Of a DNA stretch of 64,000 nucleotides, positions 8,342 through 16,672 are shown one piece after another. Below the pieces are notes generated by a model. The model searched no databases and was not told the origin of the DNA. It worked only from the letters and a program-made list of their open reading frames with translations. Both the position numbers and the translations under genes were made by a program. The DNA comes from Cereibacter_A sp052244495 (GTDB taxonomy: Bacteria > Pseudomonadota > Alphaproteobacteria > Rhodobacterales > Rhodobacteraceae), in assembly GCA_052244495.1 (NCBI GenBank), contig JBQPXH010000006.1; one strand, written 5' to 3'. Position 1 is the first letter of the stretch, and each line of letters begins with the position of its first letter.

Positions 8342-9178
8342 TCAGAGCTCTCGGTCTTCATCCGGGTCCCTACCATGCGCCGCACAGTAAGCCCGCCAGA
8401 GATCAGGCCTGCGTTTCTTCGTCAGCCTCTCGGCCTCGGTCTTCCGCCAGCCGGAGATCCTCGCGTGATGGCCGGAGAGAAGAACCTCCGGAATCGCGCG
8501 ATCCTGCCAGACGGTCGGCCGTGTATACTGCGGAAATTCAAGAAGTCCCTCCGAAAAGGATTCCTCTTCGGTGGACGCATGATTCCCGAGCACGCGCGGT
8601 ATAAGGCGCACGGTGGCGTCGATCAAGGCCTGAGCCGCGATCTCGCCGCCCGTCAGGACGAAATCGCCAAGGCTGACCTCCTCGACGGCATAGGCATCCA
8701 GAACGCGCTGGTCCACGCCTTCGAACCGGCCGCAAAGAAGCGTCAGCCCCTCGGCCTCGGACCAGCTGCGGGCCATCGCCTGCGAGAAGGGCTTGCCCCG
8801 CGGCGAGAGATAGACGACCGGCCAGCGCGCGCGTTCGGGCGGCGTGCCGACCGCTGCCGCATCGAGCGCGCGCGCCACGACATCGGCGCGCAGGACCATG
8901 CCTGCCCCGCCGCCCGCGGGGTTGTCGTCCACGTTGCGGTGCCGGCCCTCGCCGAAGGGGCGCAGGTCGATCGTCTCGAGCGACCAGAGCCCCATCTCCA
9001 GCGCCTTGCCGGTCAGCGAGAGGCCGAGAGTGCCGGGGAAGGCCTCGGGAAAGAGGGTGACGATCCGCGCCTGCCAGGCGCCCTTCACTGTCCGGGGGCC
9101 GCCCAACTCGCGCGGTTGCAGCGAGGGGCGGATGGAAATCCGGCCGTGGGATCGCGGGGCATCGGGTGTGTCGCTCAT
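8342..9178 (-). CDS. trmD: tRNA (guanine-N1)-methyltransferase TrmD
   Basis: Predicted 278-residue SPOUT methyltransferase that makes m1G37 in tRNAs reading CNN codons, preventing +1 frameshifting. Motifs: IVTLFPEAFPGTLGLSLTGK, VDDNPAGGGAGMVL, YLSPRGKPFSQ, LLCGRFEGVDQRVLDAY, EVSLGDFVLTGGEIAAQALI (the trefoil-knot SAM site), and PQYTRPTVW. A 35-residue N-terminal extension precedes the conserved core. In many bacteria TrmD starts near the ARIVTLFPE block, so the true start could be internal. Sits between a membrane protein gene and rplS. Confidence 0.94.
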   Translation of the reverse strand: MSDTPDAPRSHGRISIRPSLQPRELGGPRTVKGAWQARIVTLFPEAFPGTLGLSLTGKALEMGLWSLETIDLRPFGEGRHRNVDDNPAGGGAGMVLRADVVARALDAAAVGTPPERARWPVVYLSPRGKPFSQAMARSWSEAEGLTLLCGRFEGVDQRVLDAYAVEEVSLGDFVLTGGEIAAQALIDATVRLIPRVLGNHASTEEESFSEGLLEFPQYTRPTVWQDRAIPEVLLSGHHARISGWRKTEAERLTKKRRPDLWRAYCAAHGRDPDEDREL

Positions 9179-9341
9179 GGCGCGCGGTATGGGCGAAACC
9201 GGTCAGCCGGGCAAGGGTCGCCGGTCGGCGCGGCCCACGTCACCCTGCGGGCGGTGCACCGGCGCACGAGGACGGGGCACCGGCACGAGCGAACCGCCTG
9301 CGCAAAGGGGCCGTTCCTCGCGTCGGCGGGGAGCTTCGCGC

Positions 9342-10208
9342 TCAGGCGGCACGGGCCTCGGCGCTGGCCGGGCGCATCCGGTCCATCGCGGTGGCCTGCG
9401 TGGCTGCGGCGCGCAGTGCCGTGATCGTCGGGCAGTCGTCCTCGACCTGCGGCCGCTGCCGGAGCAGATCCTGAAGGCGCATCGTCAGGAGGTGGAGGAG
9501 GTTGCGATGACCTTCCGCCACCCTCAGGGCGCGCACAGGTTCCGCCCGACCGGCGCAGGTGTCCGCCGCGGCCACCGATGTTGCCTGGAGGATAAGCGCC
9601 CGTCTTGCGGCCAGGCAGGGACCGCCGGTGTTCCGGAGGGCGCGGTCGAGTGCATCGAGCAGCGCCGCACTCGTCAGCGACGGCGCGAGCGCGACAAGGC
9701 GCTTCATCAGTTCGACCTCGTCCGTGTCATCCGGCAGCCGGAGAAAGGGCGCCACCAGCCGATCCGCGCGCTGGCTCTCGAGTTCGACGGCGAGATCATC
9801 GGGCACTTCGTCGAGGTGACCGCGGAGAAAGGCGAGCTTCTCGGGCTCGAGCGTCAGGCGGGAGAACGGGATGGAGAGCAGCGCGACCGTCAGGGGCATC
9901 GACACGGGGATCGACGCGGCCTCCGGAAGCAGGGCACCGATGCCGCGCCCGATCGCATGGAGCACGACCACGAGCAGGATCTGCATCGCGACAGTGGCGG
10001 CGACCCGCAGCAGCGCCTCGGGCTTCTTCCAGCCGGCGAGATCCCTTGGCCACTGGGCCGGCCGCATGACCATCGTCCACATGACGAAGAGGGCCACGAA
10101 GCCGGGCACGACTGGCCAGGGATGTCGGCCGATGCCGGCAAAGAGCGGCCCGAGGTAAAGGAGCGCCGTGAACAGCAGGGAGAGACGGAGTTGAAGTCCG
10201 AGCGGCAT
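9342..10208 (-). CDS. Membrane protein of unknown function in the rimM-trmD interval
   Basis: Predicted 288-residue protein that I do not recognise. Residues about 7-28, 32-50, 70-92 and 103-115 are hydrophobic and likely membrane spans. The last 160 residues are soluble and helical, with a leucine- and arginine-rich pattern (LPDDTDEVELMKRLVALAPS, LHLLTMRLQDLLRQRPQVE). Its codon usage matches its neighbours. AAAAGG precedes ATG 10208 by about seven bases but lies inside an inverted repeat (10217-10252). Lying between rimM and trmD, it would be transcribed with translation and tRNA-modification genes, which need not reflect function. Confidence 0.75.
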   Translation of the reverse strand: MPLGLQLRLSLLFTALLYLGPLFAGIGRHPWPVVPGFVALFVMWTMVMRPAQWPRDLAGWKKPEALLRVAATVAMQILLVVVLHAIGRGIGALLPEAASIPVSMPLTVALLSIPFSRLTLEPEKLAFLRGHLDEVPDDLAVELESQRADRLVAPFLRLPDDTDEVELMKRLVALAPSLTSAALLDALDRALRNTGGPCLAARRALILQATSVAAADTCAGRAEPVRALRVAEGHRNLLHLLTMRLQDLLRQRPQVEDDCPTITALRAAATQATAMDRMRPASAEARAA

Positions 10209-10216
10209 GGGATCAC

Positions 10217-10252
10217 CTTTTGCGGTCCTGCCCTCAGGTTTCTCCGCAAAAG
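10217..10252 (-). promoter_or_regulatory. Inverted repeat covering the ribosome-binding site of the 288-aa membrane protein
   Basis: CTTTTGCGG and CCGCAAAAG form a perfect 9-bp stem with an 18-base loop just before the start codon at 10208. In the minus-strand RNA the downstream arm contains the AAAAG of the ribosome site, so folding would hide it. It could alternatively be a protein-binding dyad. Confidence 0.45.
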
Positions 10253-10360
10253 TGGTAAAGGTTGGGCAAGCCCGGACAAATTCCGAGACGGCAATCCATC
10301 CCGTACCGCGCCTCCGCCCCTGCGGCGAAGCTTCGGCAAGCCGGACGAGGTCTGCCGGAT

Positions 10361-10870
10361 CTAGCCGAGTTCCTCGGGCGGATCGGCGACGATCCGGCGC
10401 GCGCCGAGATCAACGGTCGGCACGACCTTGCGGGTGAAGGGCAGGAGCAGCGCCTCGCGCCCTCCGCCGCCGGTCACCTCCAGGATATCGCCGGCTCCGT
10501 GATTGTGAACGGCATGGACATGCCCGAGCAGCGCACCGCCGGTATCGCGGACCTCGAGACCGATCAGGTCGGCATGATAGAATTCGTCATCTCCGAGCGA
10601 CGGGAGCCGCGCCCGGTCGACATAGAGGCCGACGCCGCGCAGCGCGTCGGCCTCTTCCTTGGTGGTGACGTCCGACAGACGCGCGCCGAGCCCTCCCGCT
10701 ACCGGGCGGGTCAGCGTCACACGGAAGCTGCGGCTTCCGTCCTCGGTGAAGAGAGGGCCATAGGAGGCCACGTCGGCAGGCTCGGCGCAGAAGGACTTCA
10801 GCCGCACCTCACCCTTCACGCCGAAGGCTCCGGCGATGGCACCCACGCAGACGCGGTCGGATTTCGTCAT
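10361..10870 (-). CDS. rimM: 16S rRNA-processing protein RimM
   Basis: Predicted 169-residue RimM, a 30S maturation factor that binds uS19. Blocks: VCVGAIAGAFGVKGEVRLKS (N-terminal RimM barrel), GLYVDRARLPSLGDDEFYHA, DLIGLEVRDTGGALLGHVHA (PRC-barrel start), LLPFTRKVVPTVDL and a C-terminal ADPPEEL. Follows rpsP by 98 bases, as in most bacteria. Confidence 0.95.
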   Translation of the reverse strand: MTKSDRVCVGAIAGAFGVKGEVRLKSFCAEPADVASYGPLFTEDGSRSFRVTLTRPVAGGLGARLSDVTTKEEADALRGVGLYVDRARLPSLGDDEFYHADLIGLEVRDTGGALLGHVHAVHNHGAGDILEVTGGGGREALLLPFTRKVVPTVDLGARRIVADPPEELG

Positions 10871-10938
10871 GTTCGGCCCCGGACGCAGCCCATGGACAGG
10901 ATCCCGGCCCCGAGGCCGGCCTTGTCTTGCAGGAAGGG

Positions 10939-10962
10939 CGGCGGCCCGTCACCGGGCCGCCG
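10939..10962 (-). terminator. Hairpin between rpsP and rimM
   Basis: CGGCGGCCCG and CGGGCCGCCG form a perfect 10-bp stem with loop TCAC six bases after the rpsP stop. No T tract follows. It probably stabilises or attenuates, rather than ends, the operon message, lowering rimM expression relative to the ribosomal protein. Confidence 0.5.
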
Positions 10963-10968
10963 GCACGA

Positions 10969-11316
10969 TCACTCGGCCGCGGCGGCGCGCTCGGCCTTCT
11001 TCTTGGCCAGCTCGGCCATGCGCTTGCCCGGCACGGCGGCCTTCGGGTTGTTGCGAACCGCCTTTTCCTTCAGGCCGGCGGCTTCGAGGAAACGCGCCAC
11101 GCGGTCGGTCGGCTGCGCGCCCTGGCCCAGCCAGTATTGCACGCGCTCGACGTTCATCTTGATGCGGTCCTCGCTGTCCTTGGCGAGCAGCGGGTTGTAG
11201 GTGCCCAGCTTCTCGAGGAAGCGGCCGTCGCGCGGCATGCGGCTGTCGGACGCGACGATCGAATAGTGCGGACGCTTCTTCGAACCGCCACGGGCGAGAC
11301 GGATTTTCATAGCCAT
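10969..11316 (-). CDS. rpsP: Ribosomal protein bS16
   Basis: Predicted 115-residue small-subunit protein. MAMKIRLARGGSKKRPHYSI is the family N-terminus, followed by VASDSRMPRDGRFLEKLGTY, NPL, and VQYWLGQGAQPTDRVARFL. The C-terminal Ala/Lys/Glu-rich tail (AELAKKKAERAAAAE) is a common alphaproteobacterial extension. Confidence 0.96.
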   Translation of the reverse strand: MAMKIRLARGGSKKRPHYSIVASDSRMPRDGRFLEKLGTYNPLLAKDSEDRIKMNVERVQYWLGQGAQPTDRVARFLEAAGLKEKAVRNNPKAAVPGKRMAELAKKKAERAAAAE

Positions 11317-11356
11317 GGGTTTTCTCCTGTCTTGGCTGTCACCGGGCGCTGCCCGG

Positions 11357-11695
11357 TCATTTCTGCAGTTTCTCGTGGTGCCTGATGACTTCCGATATGA
11401 TGAAGTTCAGGAATTTCTTGGCGAATTCGGGATCCAGGTCCGCCTCTTTGGAAAGCCACTCAAGCCGCTCGATCTGGCGCGCCTCCCGGAGCGGATCCGA
11501 GGGGGGCAGGTTGTGCTCGGCCTTCAGCCGACCGACGGCCTGCGTCTGCTTGAACCGTTCGGCGAGCGTGTAGACCAGGATGGCGTCCAGCCGGTCGATG
11601 CTGTCGCGATGTTCGCGCAGCAGCGCCTGGGCGCGGGTGGCGGCTTCGGTCATGGGGACGGGAACCTCCGGATTGTCGGAACGCGGGGCACTCAT
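11357..11695 (-). CDS. Chorismate mutase (AroQ class)
   Basis: Predicted 112-residue all-helical chorismate mutase, converting chorismate to prephenate for Phe/Tyr synthesis. The AroQ pattern is visible: REHRDSIDRLDAILVYTLAE (helix 1 with the catalytic Arg region), RFKQTQAVGRLKAEHNLPPS and DPLREARQIERLEWLSKEAD. ATG 11695 overlaps the stop of the preceding acetyltransferase by four bases. Another ATG at 11653 is possible. It is placed between the acetyltransferase triplet and rpsP. Confidence 0.88.
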   Translation of the reverse strand: MSAPRSDNPEVPVPMTEAATRAQALLREHRDSIDRLDAILVYTLAERFKQTQAVGRLKAEHNLPPSDPLREARQIERLEWLSKEADLDPEFAKKFLNFIISEVIRHHEKLQK

Positions 11696-12252
11696 ACGGA
11701 CATCTCCGGCACGGGGTGACGGTACACGAGCACGCCGTCGAGCGTGCCGGGATCGGGGCGGGCGCCGAGCCTTTCGGCCAGCCGGCGCGAGCGGAAATTC
11801 TCGGGCGCGATGCAGGAGACGAGGCTCGGCAGGCCAAGCGCGCCGAAGGCATGGGCGCGGGCAGCCTCGGCCGCTTCCTGGGCATGCCCCTGGCCTTCGG
11901 CCTCGGCGGTAAAGAGGAACCCCAGTTCCGGCTCCGGGTCTCCCGGCTCCATGCCAATGAGGACGAAGCCGAGCAGCTCGGCACTTGCCTCGACCGACCA
12001 GACGCCATGGCCGCGCAGAAGCCAGGTCGCCACCATCCGGCAGAAGTCGTCCCAGGCCTGTTCGGGCGTCATCGGGCCGTCGACGTGGATCCCGCGATCC
12101 GAACACACGATGCGGGCGTAGGTCGGAAAATCCTCAAGCCGCGGCGCGCGCAGCCTCAGCCGCTCGGTCAGAAGTTCGGGCACGGCCGACGCCACGCCTG
12201 CCGCCTGCATCGCCGCGCCGCAGGTAAGCGGATGCGTCCAGGGCTGGGTCAT
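11692..12252 (-). CDS. GNAT-family N-acetyltransferase (third of three in tandem)
   Basis: Predicted 186-residue acetyltransferase of the RimJ/RimL-like group. Signs are LLTERLRLRAPRLEDF near the N-terminus, the GHGVWSVEASAELLGFVLI strand block, PEPELGFLFTAEAEGQGHAQ (acetyl-CoA loop region), and ENFRSRRLAERLGARPD. The acceptor substrate is unknown. The start overlaps the previous acetyltransferase stop by four bases (ATGA), and the stop overlaps the chorismate mutase start the same way. Confidence 0.85.
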   Translation of the reverse strand: MTQPWTHPLTCGAAMQAAGVASAVPELLTERLRLRAPRLEDFPTYARIVCSDRGIHVDGPMTPEQAWDDFCRMVATWLLRGHGVWSVEASAELLGFVLIGMEPGDPEPELGFLFTAEAEGQGHAQEAAEAARAHAFGALGLPSLVSCIAPENFRSRRLAERLGARPDPGTLDGVLVYRHPVPEMSV

Positions 12253-12779
12253 CCGCGCGCCTCCGGGCCGGGATGGCGGTAGACGAGGGCCGGTCCGTCG
12301 CCGGGGAAGGCCGCCGCCTCGTCCCGCACCGCGCCCAGCCGCTCGGCCAGAGCGATCGAGCGGAGGTTGTGCGGGTGGATGTAGCTGACCGCGGTCTTCC
12401 AGCCGAGGTTCTGGAAGGCATGGCGGCGGGCGGCCTCGGTCGCCTCGCGTGCGTAGCCCCGCCCCTCGCCCTCGTCCCGGAAGATCGTCCAGCCCAGTTC
12501 GGGCTCGGGCCAGCCTTCCGGGAACCACGGGCCGGCCATGCCCAGCACCTCGTCGCTGCCGCGGAGCGTGAAGAAGAACATGCCGTAGCCGCGCAGCACC
12601 CAATGGCCGACCATGTGGCCGAAGGCGCGCCACGCCTTGTCACGCGTGAGCGTGCCGCCGGTGAAGCGCGCGCGATCGCCGGTCAGGAAGCCCGCGACGG
12701 ACTCCCAGTCCCGCGCCGCCGGCATCCGCAGCGTGAGCCGTTCCGTCGTGAGAGCCGGGCTGCCCGTGACCGCAATCAT
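12249..12779 (-). CDS. GNAT-family N-acetyltransferase (second of three in tandem)
   Basis: Predicted 176-residue paralogue of its two neighbours: LTTERLTLRMPAARDWESVA, FTGGTLTRDKAWRAF, LRGYGMFFFTLRGSDEVLGM, PEPELGWTIFRDEGEGRGYA (CoA pyrophosphate loop), NLRSIALAERLGAV, YRHPG. The start overlaps the preceding stop by four bases. The acceptor could be a protein N-terminus or a small molecule and cannot be told from sequence. Confidence 0.87.
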   Translation of the reverse strand: MIAVTGSPALTTERLTLRMPAARDWESVAGFLTGDRARFTGGTLTRDKAWRAFGHMVGHWVLRGYGMFFFTLRGSDEVLGMAGPWFPEGWPEPELGWTIFRDEGEGRGYAREATEAARRHAFQNLGWKTAVSYIHPHNLRSIALAERLGAVRDEAAAFPGDGPALVYRHPGPEARG

Positions 12780-13312
12780 GCGTAGGCCTCCATCCCGCCA
12801 TCCTCTTCCGCGGGGTGGCGGTAGATGTGGATCAGCCGCCCGCCTTCGGCGAAGGCGCGCTCGAGCGTCGCGCCGAGCCTACGGACGAGCGAGAGGCTGC
12901 GGGTGTTCTCGGAATCGATCATGGTGATCAGCGGACCCATCCCGAGCTTGCCCTGCATGTAGGTTCGCACGGCGAGGGCAGCCTCGAACGCATAACCCTT
13001 GCCCTCGAAACCCTCGTAGAGATGCCAGCCGAGTTCCGGCTCGGGCCAGCCGATGTGGTTGATGACGCCAACGCGGCCGACGAAGGCGCCGTCGCGTGTA
13101 TCCACGGACCACATGCCGTAGCCGCGCAGGGCCCAGTGGCCGATGCCGGCAAGGAAGATCCGCCAGGTGCCGAAGCGGTCCTGCCGCCCGCCAATGAAGC
13201 GTGTCCGGTCGCTCTCGCCGAAGGCGATCATCGCGGGCAGGTCACCCTCGGACGGTCCGCGCAGCACGAGCCGCTCGGTCTCGAGGACGGGAACGGTGAA
13301 GGGAAGGGTCAT
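12776..13312 (-). CDS. GNAT-family N-acetyltransferase (first of three in tandem)
   Basis: Predicted 178-residue acetyltransferase: VLETERLVLRGPSEGDLPAM, FIGGRQDRFGTWRIFLAGIG, LRGYGMWSVDTRDGAFVGRV, PEPELGWHLYEGFEGKGYAF, NTRSLSLVRRLGATLER, HIYRHP. The shared RYGMW/PEPELGW/YRHP pattern shows that the three genes arose by local duplication. It starts 76 bases downstream of ffh. Confidence 0.87.
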   Translation of the reverse strand: MTLPFTVPVLETERLVLRGPSEGDLPAMIAFGESDRTRFIGGRQDRFGTWRIFLAGIGHWALRGYGMWSVDTRDGAFVGRVGVINHIGWPEPELGWHLYEGFEGKGYAFEAALAVRTYMQGKLGMGPLITMIDSENTRSLSLVRRLGATLERAFAEGGRLIHIYRHPAEEDGGMEAYA

Positions 13313-13388
13313 GCGCGCACCTCCGGCCCATGCGCCGACGCCCGCCGTAAGGCGGGACCCGTCGCGGAAGGGGAGGACGCAGAGGACA

Positions 13389-14897
13389 TCACTTCTTCTT
13401 GCCCGTGCCGAGGCCGGAGAGACCCGGCGGCAGCTTCATGCCGCCCGGCATGCCGGGAAAGCCGCCCATGCCCGGCGGCATCCGGCCCTTCATGGCAGCC
13501 GCAGCGGCCTGCATCTCGTCGGGGCCGACGCCGGACATGTCGGGCATGCCGCCGCCCTTGCCCATCATCTGCTTCAGGGCCTGTTTCATCATGCCGCCCT
13601 TGCCCATCTTCTTCATCATGTCCGCCATCTGGCGGTGCTGCTTCAGAAGCCGGTTCAGTTCCTGCACCTCGAGTCCTGCACCCGCCGCGATCCGCTTCTT
13701 GCGGCTGGCCTGCAGAAGGTCGGGGTTCGCCCGCTCCTTCTTGGTCATCGAGTTGATCAGCGCGACCTGACGGCGGATGAACTTGTCGTCGAACCCAGCC
13801 TCCTCGGCCGCCTTCGACATCTTGCCCATGCCGGGCAGCATGCCCATCATGCCCTGGATGCCGCCCATCTTGAGCATCTGCTCCAGCTGCATCTTCAGGT
13901 CGTTCATGTTGAAGAGGCCCTTCTGGAACCGCTTCATCATCTTGGCGGCCTGCTCGGCCTCGAAGGTCTCCTGAGCCTTCTCGACGAGGGCCACGATGTC
14001 GCCCATCCCGAGGATGCGGCCGGCGATCCGCTCGGGCTCGAAGGTCTCGATGGCGTCCATCTTCTCGCCGAGGCCCACGAAGCGGATCGGCTTGCCGGTC
14101 ACGGCACGCATGGAAAGCGCCGCACCACCGCGGCCGTCGCCGTCCATCCGGGTCAGCACCACGCCCGAGATGCCCACCTTGCCGTCGAATTCAGCCGCGA
14201 CATTCACCGCGTCCTGACCCGTGAGGCCGTCGACGACGAGCAGCGTCTCGCGCGGCTGCGCGAGGTCACGCACCGCCTGAACCTCGTCCATCAGCACTTC
14301 GTCGATGTGCAGACGGCCCGCGGTATCGAGCATGACGACGTCGTAGCCGCCCATCGCCCCTTGCGTCTTGGCGCGCTTGGCGATCTGGACCGCGCTCTCG
14401 CCCTTGACGATCGGCAGCGTGTCCACGCCGACCTGCCCGCCGAGGATCTGCAGCTGCTCCATCGCGGCCGGGCGGTTGGTGTCGAGCGAGGCCATCAGCA
14501 CCCGCTTGCCCTGCTTCTCCTTCAGTCGCTTGGCAAGCTTGGCGGTGGTCGTCGTCTTGCCGGACCCCTGCAGGCCCACCATCAGGATCGTGGCGGGCGG
14601 GTTGTCGATCTTCAGCGCATCGGCAGGGCCTTCGCCCCGCAGAACCGTGACCAGCTCGTCGTGAACGATCTTGACCACCTGCTGGCCCGGCGTCACCGAC
14701 TTGGTGACACCCTGACCGGTGGCCTTCTCCTGCACCCGCTTGACGAAGTCGCGAGCGACGGGAAGCGAGACGTCGGCCTCGAGCAACGCGACGCGCACCT
14801 CGCGCAGCGCGGTCGCCACGTCGTCCTCGGTCAGCGCACCCTGCTTGGTGAGCCGCTCGAACACGCCGCCAAGGCGTTCGGACAGACTTTCGAACAT
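13389..14897 (-). CDS. ffh: Signal recognition particle protein Ffh (SRP54)
   Basis: Predicted 502-residue SRP GTPase that targets nascent membrane proteins with 4.5S RNA and FtsY. N domain, then G domain with GLQGSGKTTTTAKLAKRL (G1), DTAGRLHIDEVLMDE (G3), TRMDGDGRGGAALS (G4), FVGLGEK (G5), then a methionine-rich M domain (MLKMGGIQGMMGMLPGMGKM) and an unusually Met/Gly/Pro-rich tail after residue 430. GGGGGAG six bases before ATG 14897. First gene of the long minus-strand translation operon. Confidence 0.97.
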   Translation of the reverse strand: MFESLSERLGGVFERLTKQGALTEDDVATALREVRVALLEADVSLPVARDFVKRVQEKATGQGVTKSVTPGQQVVKIVHDELVTVLRGEGPADALKIDNPPATILMVGLQGSGKTTTTAKLAKRLKEKQGKRVLMASLDTNRPAAMEQLQILGGQVGVDTLPIVKGESAVQIAKRAKTQGAMGGYDVVMLDTAGRLHIDEVLMDEVQAVRDLAQPRETLLVVDGLTGQDAVNVAAEFDGKVGISGVVLTRMDGDGRGGAALSMRAVTGKPIRFVGLGEKMDAIETFEPERIAGRILGMGDIVALVEKAQETFEAEQAAKMMKRFQKGLFNMNDLKMQLEQMLKMGGIQGMMGMLPGMGKMSKAAEEAGFDDKFIRRQVALINSMTKKERANPDLLQASRKKRIAAGAGLEVQELNRLLKQHRQMADMMKKMGKGGMMKQALKQMMGKGGGMPDMSGVGPDEMQAAAAAMKGRMPPGMGGFPGMPGGMKLPPGLSGLGTGKKK

Positions 14898-14930
14898 CGC
14901 GGTCTCCCCCGACCTGTTGAACTCTGCCCC

Positions 14931-14959
14931 GACCTAGGACGGGACGGCGAAAATCACAA
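14931..14959 (-). promoter_or_regulatory. Candidate promoter of ffh operon
   Basis: On the minus strand TTGTGA (14959-14954), a 17-base spacer and TAGGTC (14936-14931) precede ffh by about 34 bases. The match is moderate. Confidence 0.4.
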
Positions 14960-15564
14960 CGGCACCCATGGGCGCATCGCGCTGATGGGTGGCGATCCCG
15001 GGCAAGCGCCGGGACCGGAGGCTCCAACGGAACTCCGGAAATCAGGGCGGCGATACGCCTCTCTGCGCCGCGAGTCAAGCTTTCGAGGCAAGGCCCGGGC
15101 GGCGGCATCGTGCCTGCGCAGGCGCCGACCCGTCACGGAGCGCCATTCAGGAAACGAGAAAGGCTTCCCTTCCGGCGCGCGCCTCGTTCCCGGCAGGGAG
15201 CGGCCGGAGGTCCGTCGTCGCTGCGGGCCAGAGCCTGCAGGTCACCAGTTCGGACAGGCCATGGCCCGACGGGTCGATGCCCGGCAAGACCGCACTCTGC
15301 GCCCAGGGCGCATCGTAACCCGGACCGTCGCGCGATCCTCGCCGCGCAGAATGAAGGTGCGGGCCGCCACATTGCCGGCCTCGGATACTGCGCAGTGGTT
15401 CGTATTCAACCATCATCTTGCGGCAGGGCTCCGGGCGACCCGGCCTTCACCGCGGCCCTCTGAGAGGATCCGAGTCCTGAGCGTCTTCCCTGTAAGTTCT
15501 CGATGTCGCCGCTATGTTGTGCGCAAGTGCACAGCATTCGACGCGACCGGGCAAGGGGGCGGCC
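14960..15564. other. 600-base gap between ffh and the LysR gene
   Basis: Divergent intergenic region. Several frames are open in both directions because of the high GC content, but none has a recognisable protein, a good ribosome site or wobble-position bias that I can see. No tRNA or known small RNA fold was recognised. A short inverted stretch GATCCCGGGCAAGCGCCGGGACC (14994-15016) could form a small hairpin. It may be decayed sequence or contain an unidentified small RNA. Confidence 0.4.
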
Positions 15565-16443
15565 ATGGGATTCGACAATTGGGACGAAGTGCGGACCGCC
15601 TTCCAAGTGGCGCGGCTGGGCACGGTGTCCGGGGCGGCGGAGGTGCTGGGCGTGCACCACGCCACCGTGATTCGTCAGATAGATGCGCTCGAGAAGCGGC
15701 TCGGCGCGCGGCTCTTCCAGCGGCACGCCCGCGGCTACACGCCGACCGAGGCCGGGCGCGACCTGCTGCTCGTGGCCCAGACAACCGAGGAGCAGTTCTC
15801 GCAGCTTGCGAGCCGCATCAAGGGAAACGGCGAGTCGGTTGCGGGAGAGCTGGTCGTGACCTCGGTGCCGGGCTTCTCGCATCTCATCACTCCGGTGCTC
15901 GCCTCGTTCCAGGAACGGCATCCGGCAGTCGTGGTGCGCTACCTGACGGACATGCGCCTCTTCAGGCTCGAATATGGCGAGGCTCATGTGGCGATCCGCG
16001 CCGGAGCGACACCGGAGGAGCCCGACAACGTGGTCCAGCCGCTGTCGCGCATCCGGACGGCACTCTATGCGTCGCCGGCCTATGCCGCAGCCCATGGCGT
16101 TCCTTCCGGCCCGGAGGAATTCGGCCGTCACCGCTTCGTCGGGGCGGACGTTCCTCGCGCGCCATTCCATCGCTGGCTGCGCGACCAGGTGGCGCCCGAC
16201 AGAATCACGTTCCGCGGCACCGAGATGGCCGCCCTCGAGGATGCGGTGCGCGAGGGCGCGGGCATCGGCTTCCTGCCGGTCATGCAGGCGAAGGGATCCG
16301 ATCTGATCGAGATCCTCCCGGCGAGGCCGGATTGGGAATCCCCGATATGGCTCGTGACGCATGTCGATCTGCACCGGACCCTCAAGGTGCAGAACTTCCT
16401 CGCTCACCTGAAGGAGGCCGCCAAGGACTGGACCGACGTCTGA
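15565..16443 (+). CDS. LysR-family transcriptional regulator
   Basis: Predicted 292-residue regulator. The N-terminal helix-turn-helix is VRTAFQVARLGTVSGAAEVL, GVHHATVIRQIDALEKRLGA, RLFQRHARGYTPTEAG. The remainder is a periplasmic-binding-like effector domain (VVTSVPGFSHLITPVLASF, AIRAGATPEEPDNVV, VREGAGIGFLPVM). The YTPTEAG/PDNVV pattern resembles the LysR subgroup with degenerate effector pockets, often autorepressors. ATG 15565 has AGGGGG five bases upstream. No obvious target operon is adjacent: the neighbour downstream is a broken gene on the opposite strand. Confidence 0.88.
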   Translation: MGFDNWDEVRTAFQVARLGTVSGAAEVLGVHHATVIRQIDALEKRLGARLFQRHARGYTPTEAGRDLLLVAQTTEEQFSQLASRIKGNGESVAGELVVTSVPGFSHLITPVLASFQERHPAVVVRYLTDMRLFRLEYGEAHVAIRAGATPEEPDNVVQPLSRIRTALYASPAYAAAHGVPSGPEEFGRHRFVGADVPRAPFHRWLRDQVAPDRITFRGTEMAALEDAVREGAGIGFLPVMQAKGSDLIEILPARPDWESPIWLVTHVDLHRTLKVQNFLAHLKEAAKDWTDV

Positions 16444-16672
16444 ACGCGTTCGTAGAGCCGGATCGCACCGCGTGTCGTGGCGCTGGATGGGCCTGCGGGT
16501 TGCGCCGGATCGCACCTTGCTCCATCCGGGCAGGGCAGCCAGACAGCCGTGCGAGGTCCGCGCGTGACCTCGCGCAGGTCTCGCGCCCAGGATCAGTCGG
16601 CCGCCCCCGCCCGCCGCGCATCCCGATGACCCGCTCCACGCGCCGGACCCCGTCCCTCGCCTCCTGGTCCCC

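Noticed and set aside
7919..9424. A long plus-strand frame (549 codons) covering rplS and trmD
   Set aside because: Antisense shadow; rplS and trmD are unmistakable.
15147..15416. 89-codon minus-strand ORF in the ffh-LysR gap
   Set aside because: Weak ribosome site, no recognisable motif and no support from neighbours. Kept only as part of the gap.
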